From positions 20,800,110 to 20,864,109 of the forward strand of contig CM022679.1 of NCBI GenBank assembly GCA_012295275.1: DNA of 64,000 nucleotides, written 5' to 3'. Shown here piece after piece: positions 63,750 through 64,000 of the stretch. The translations under genes were made by a program, and so were the position numbers. The number at the start of each line of letters is the position of its first letter. Positions within the stretch are counted from its first letter, which is position 1. Below the pieces are notes generated by a model that was not told the origin of the DNA, did no database searches, and saw only the letters and a list, made by a program, of their open reading frames with translations. The DNA comes from Chrysomallon squamiferum. Its lineage: Eukaryota; Mollusca; Gastropoda; Neomphalida; Peltospiridae.

Positions 63750-64000
63750 GTGTGTACATGCACAAGTACAAACACACATGAATATAAAAAAAAAAGTGAC
63801 CAATATATATTTTAGGAAATACTTTATACGTGGTAATTATTATTATATGGGCTTGTTTGGTCTAACTTTTGGATTTGTGGTGAGTGTTTTGCTTCCATTT
63901 TCATTTTTTATTAACAGCTGTTACTTAGTACCATCTTTGTGAAGATAATATATTCATTTTCTTATATATCTTCATCTTGAAATAGATATTATTTAATAAG

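Overview
This is an AT-rich metazoan nuclear window. It has many-exon genes with GT-AG introns, long poly-T tracts, abundant (ATT)n, (CA)n, (GA)n and GATA/GACA microsatellites, and no prokaryotic gene organisation. The gene set and repeat texture suggest an invertebrate. A lophotrochozoan such as a mollusc is my best guess, but the sequence alone does not fix the species. Most ORFs not assigned below are chance frames in AT-rich or microsatellite DNA; the genes were found by joining exons with consistent splice phase.

Layout. (1) 1-5,323, plus strand: the 3' end of a coiled-coil protein gene that I do not recognise. (2) About 4.7-44 kb: a segmental triplication carrying three tandem PARP12/ZAP-like genes. 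Locus 1 (7,866-14,790) is an intact 707-residue model: two modules of [CCCH finger, WWE1, WWE2] followed by a PARP catalytic domain. Locus 2 (21,448-25,374) has one module and two frameshifts, so I call it a pseudogene or truncated gene. Locus 3 (31,870-42,883) is the only copy with the N-terminal four-CCCH head that resembles the ZAP/PARP12 RNA-binding domain. It then carries three modules and a catalytic domain, with a 1-base deletion in its third module. (3) 44,630-50,462, minus strand: PIGQ (GPI-GlcNAc transferase subunit), a nine-coding-exon model whose summed length is a whole number of codons (593 residues), plus a non-coding 5' exon. (4) 50,625 to beyond the window, plus strand: TBCD (tubulin cofactor D), 24 exons seen, running off the right edge. 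PIGQ and TBCD are head to head across a short, probably bidirectional promoter.

The interesting system is the PARP cluster. Each repeated module is a four-exon cassette (A-B-C-D) that starts and ends in phase 0, so whole modules and the half-cassettes A+B and C+D can be gained, lost or skipped without breaking frame. Module number is 2, 1 and 3 across the loci, and the newest module in locus 3 is a nearly identical tandem copy of about 2.92 kb. In all three genes a leftover start of an A exon with a kept splice acceptor sits just upstream of the catalytic exons. Two loci have lost the RNA-binding head by deletions inside the first exon. The catalytic domains keep an H-Y-I triad, which in the known families predicts mono-ADP-ribosylation, unlike mammalian ZAP, whose domain is inactive. 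I infer an evolving multivalent ADP-ribose/RNA-sensing family, plausibly antiviral or stress-related. Upstream regions share ETS-like and RUNX-like sites, and two of the three carry a CTCF-like motif.
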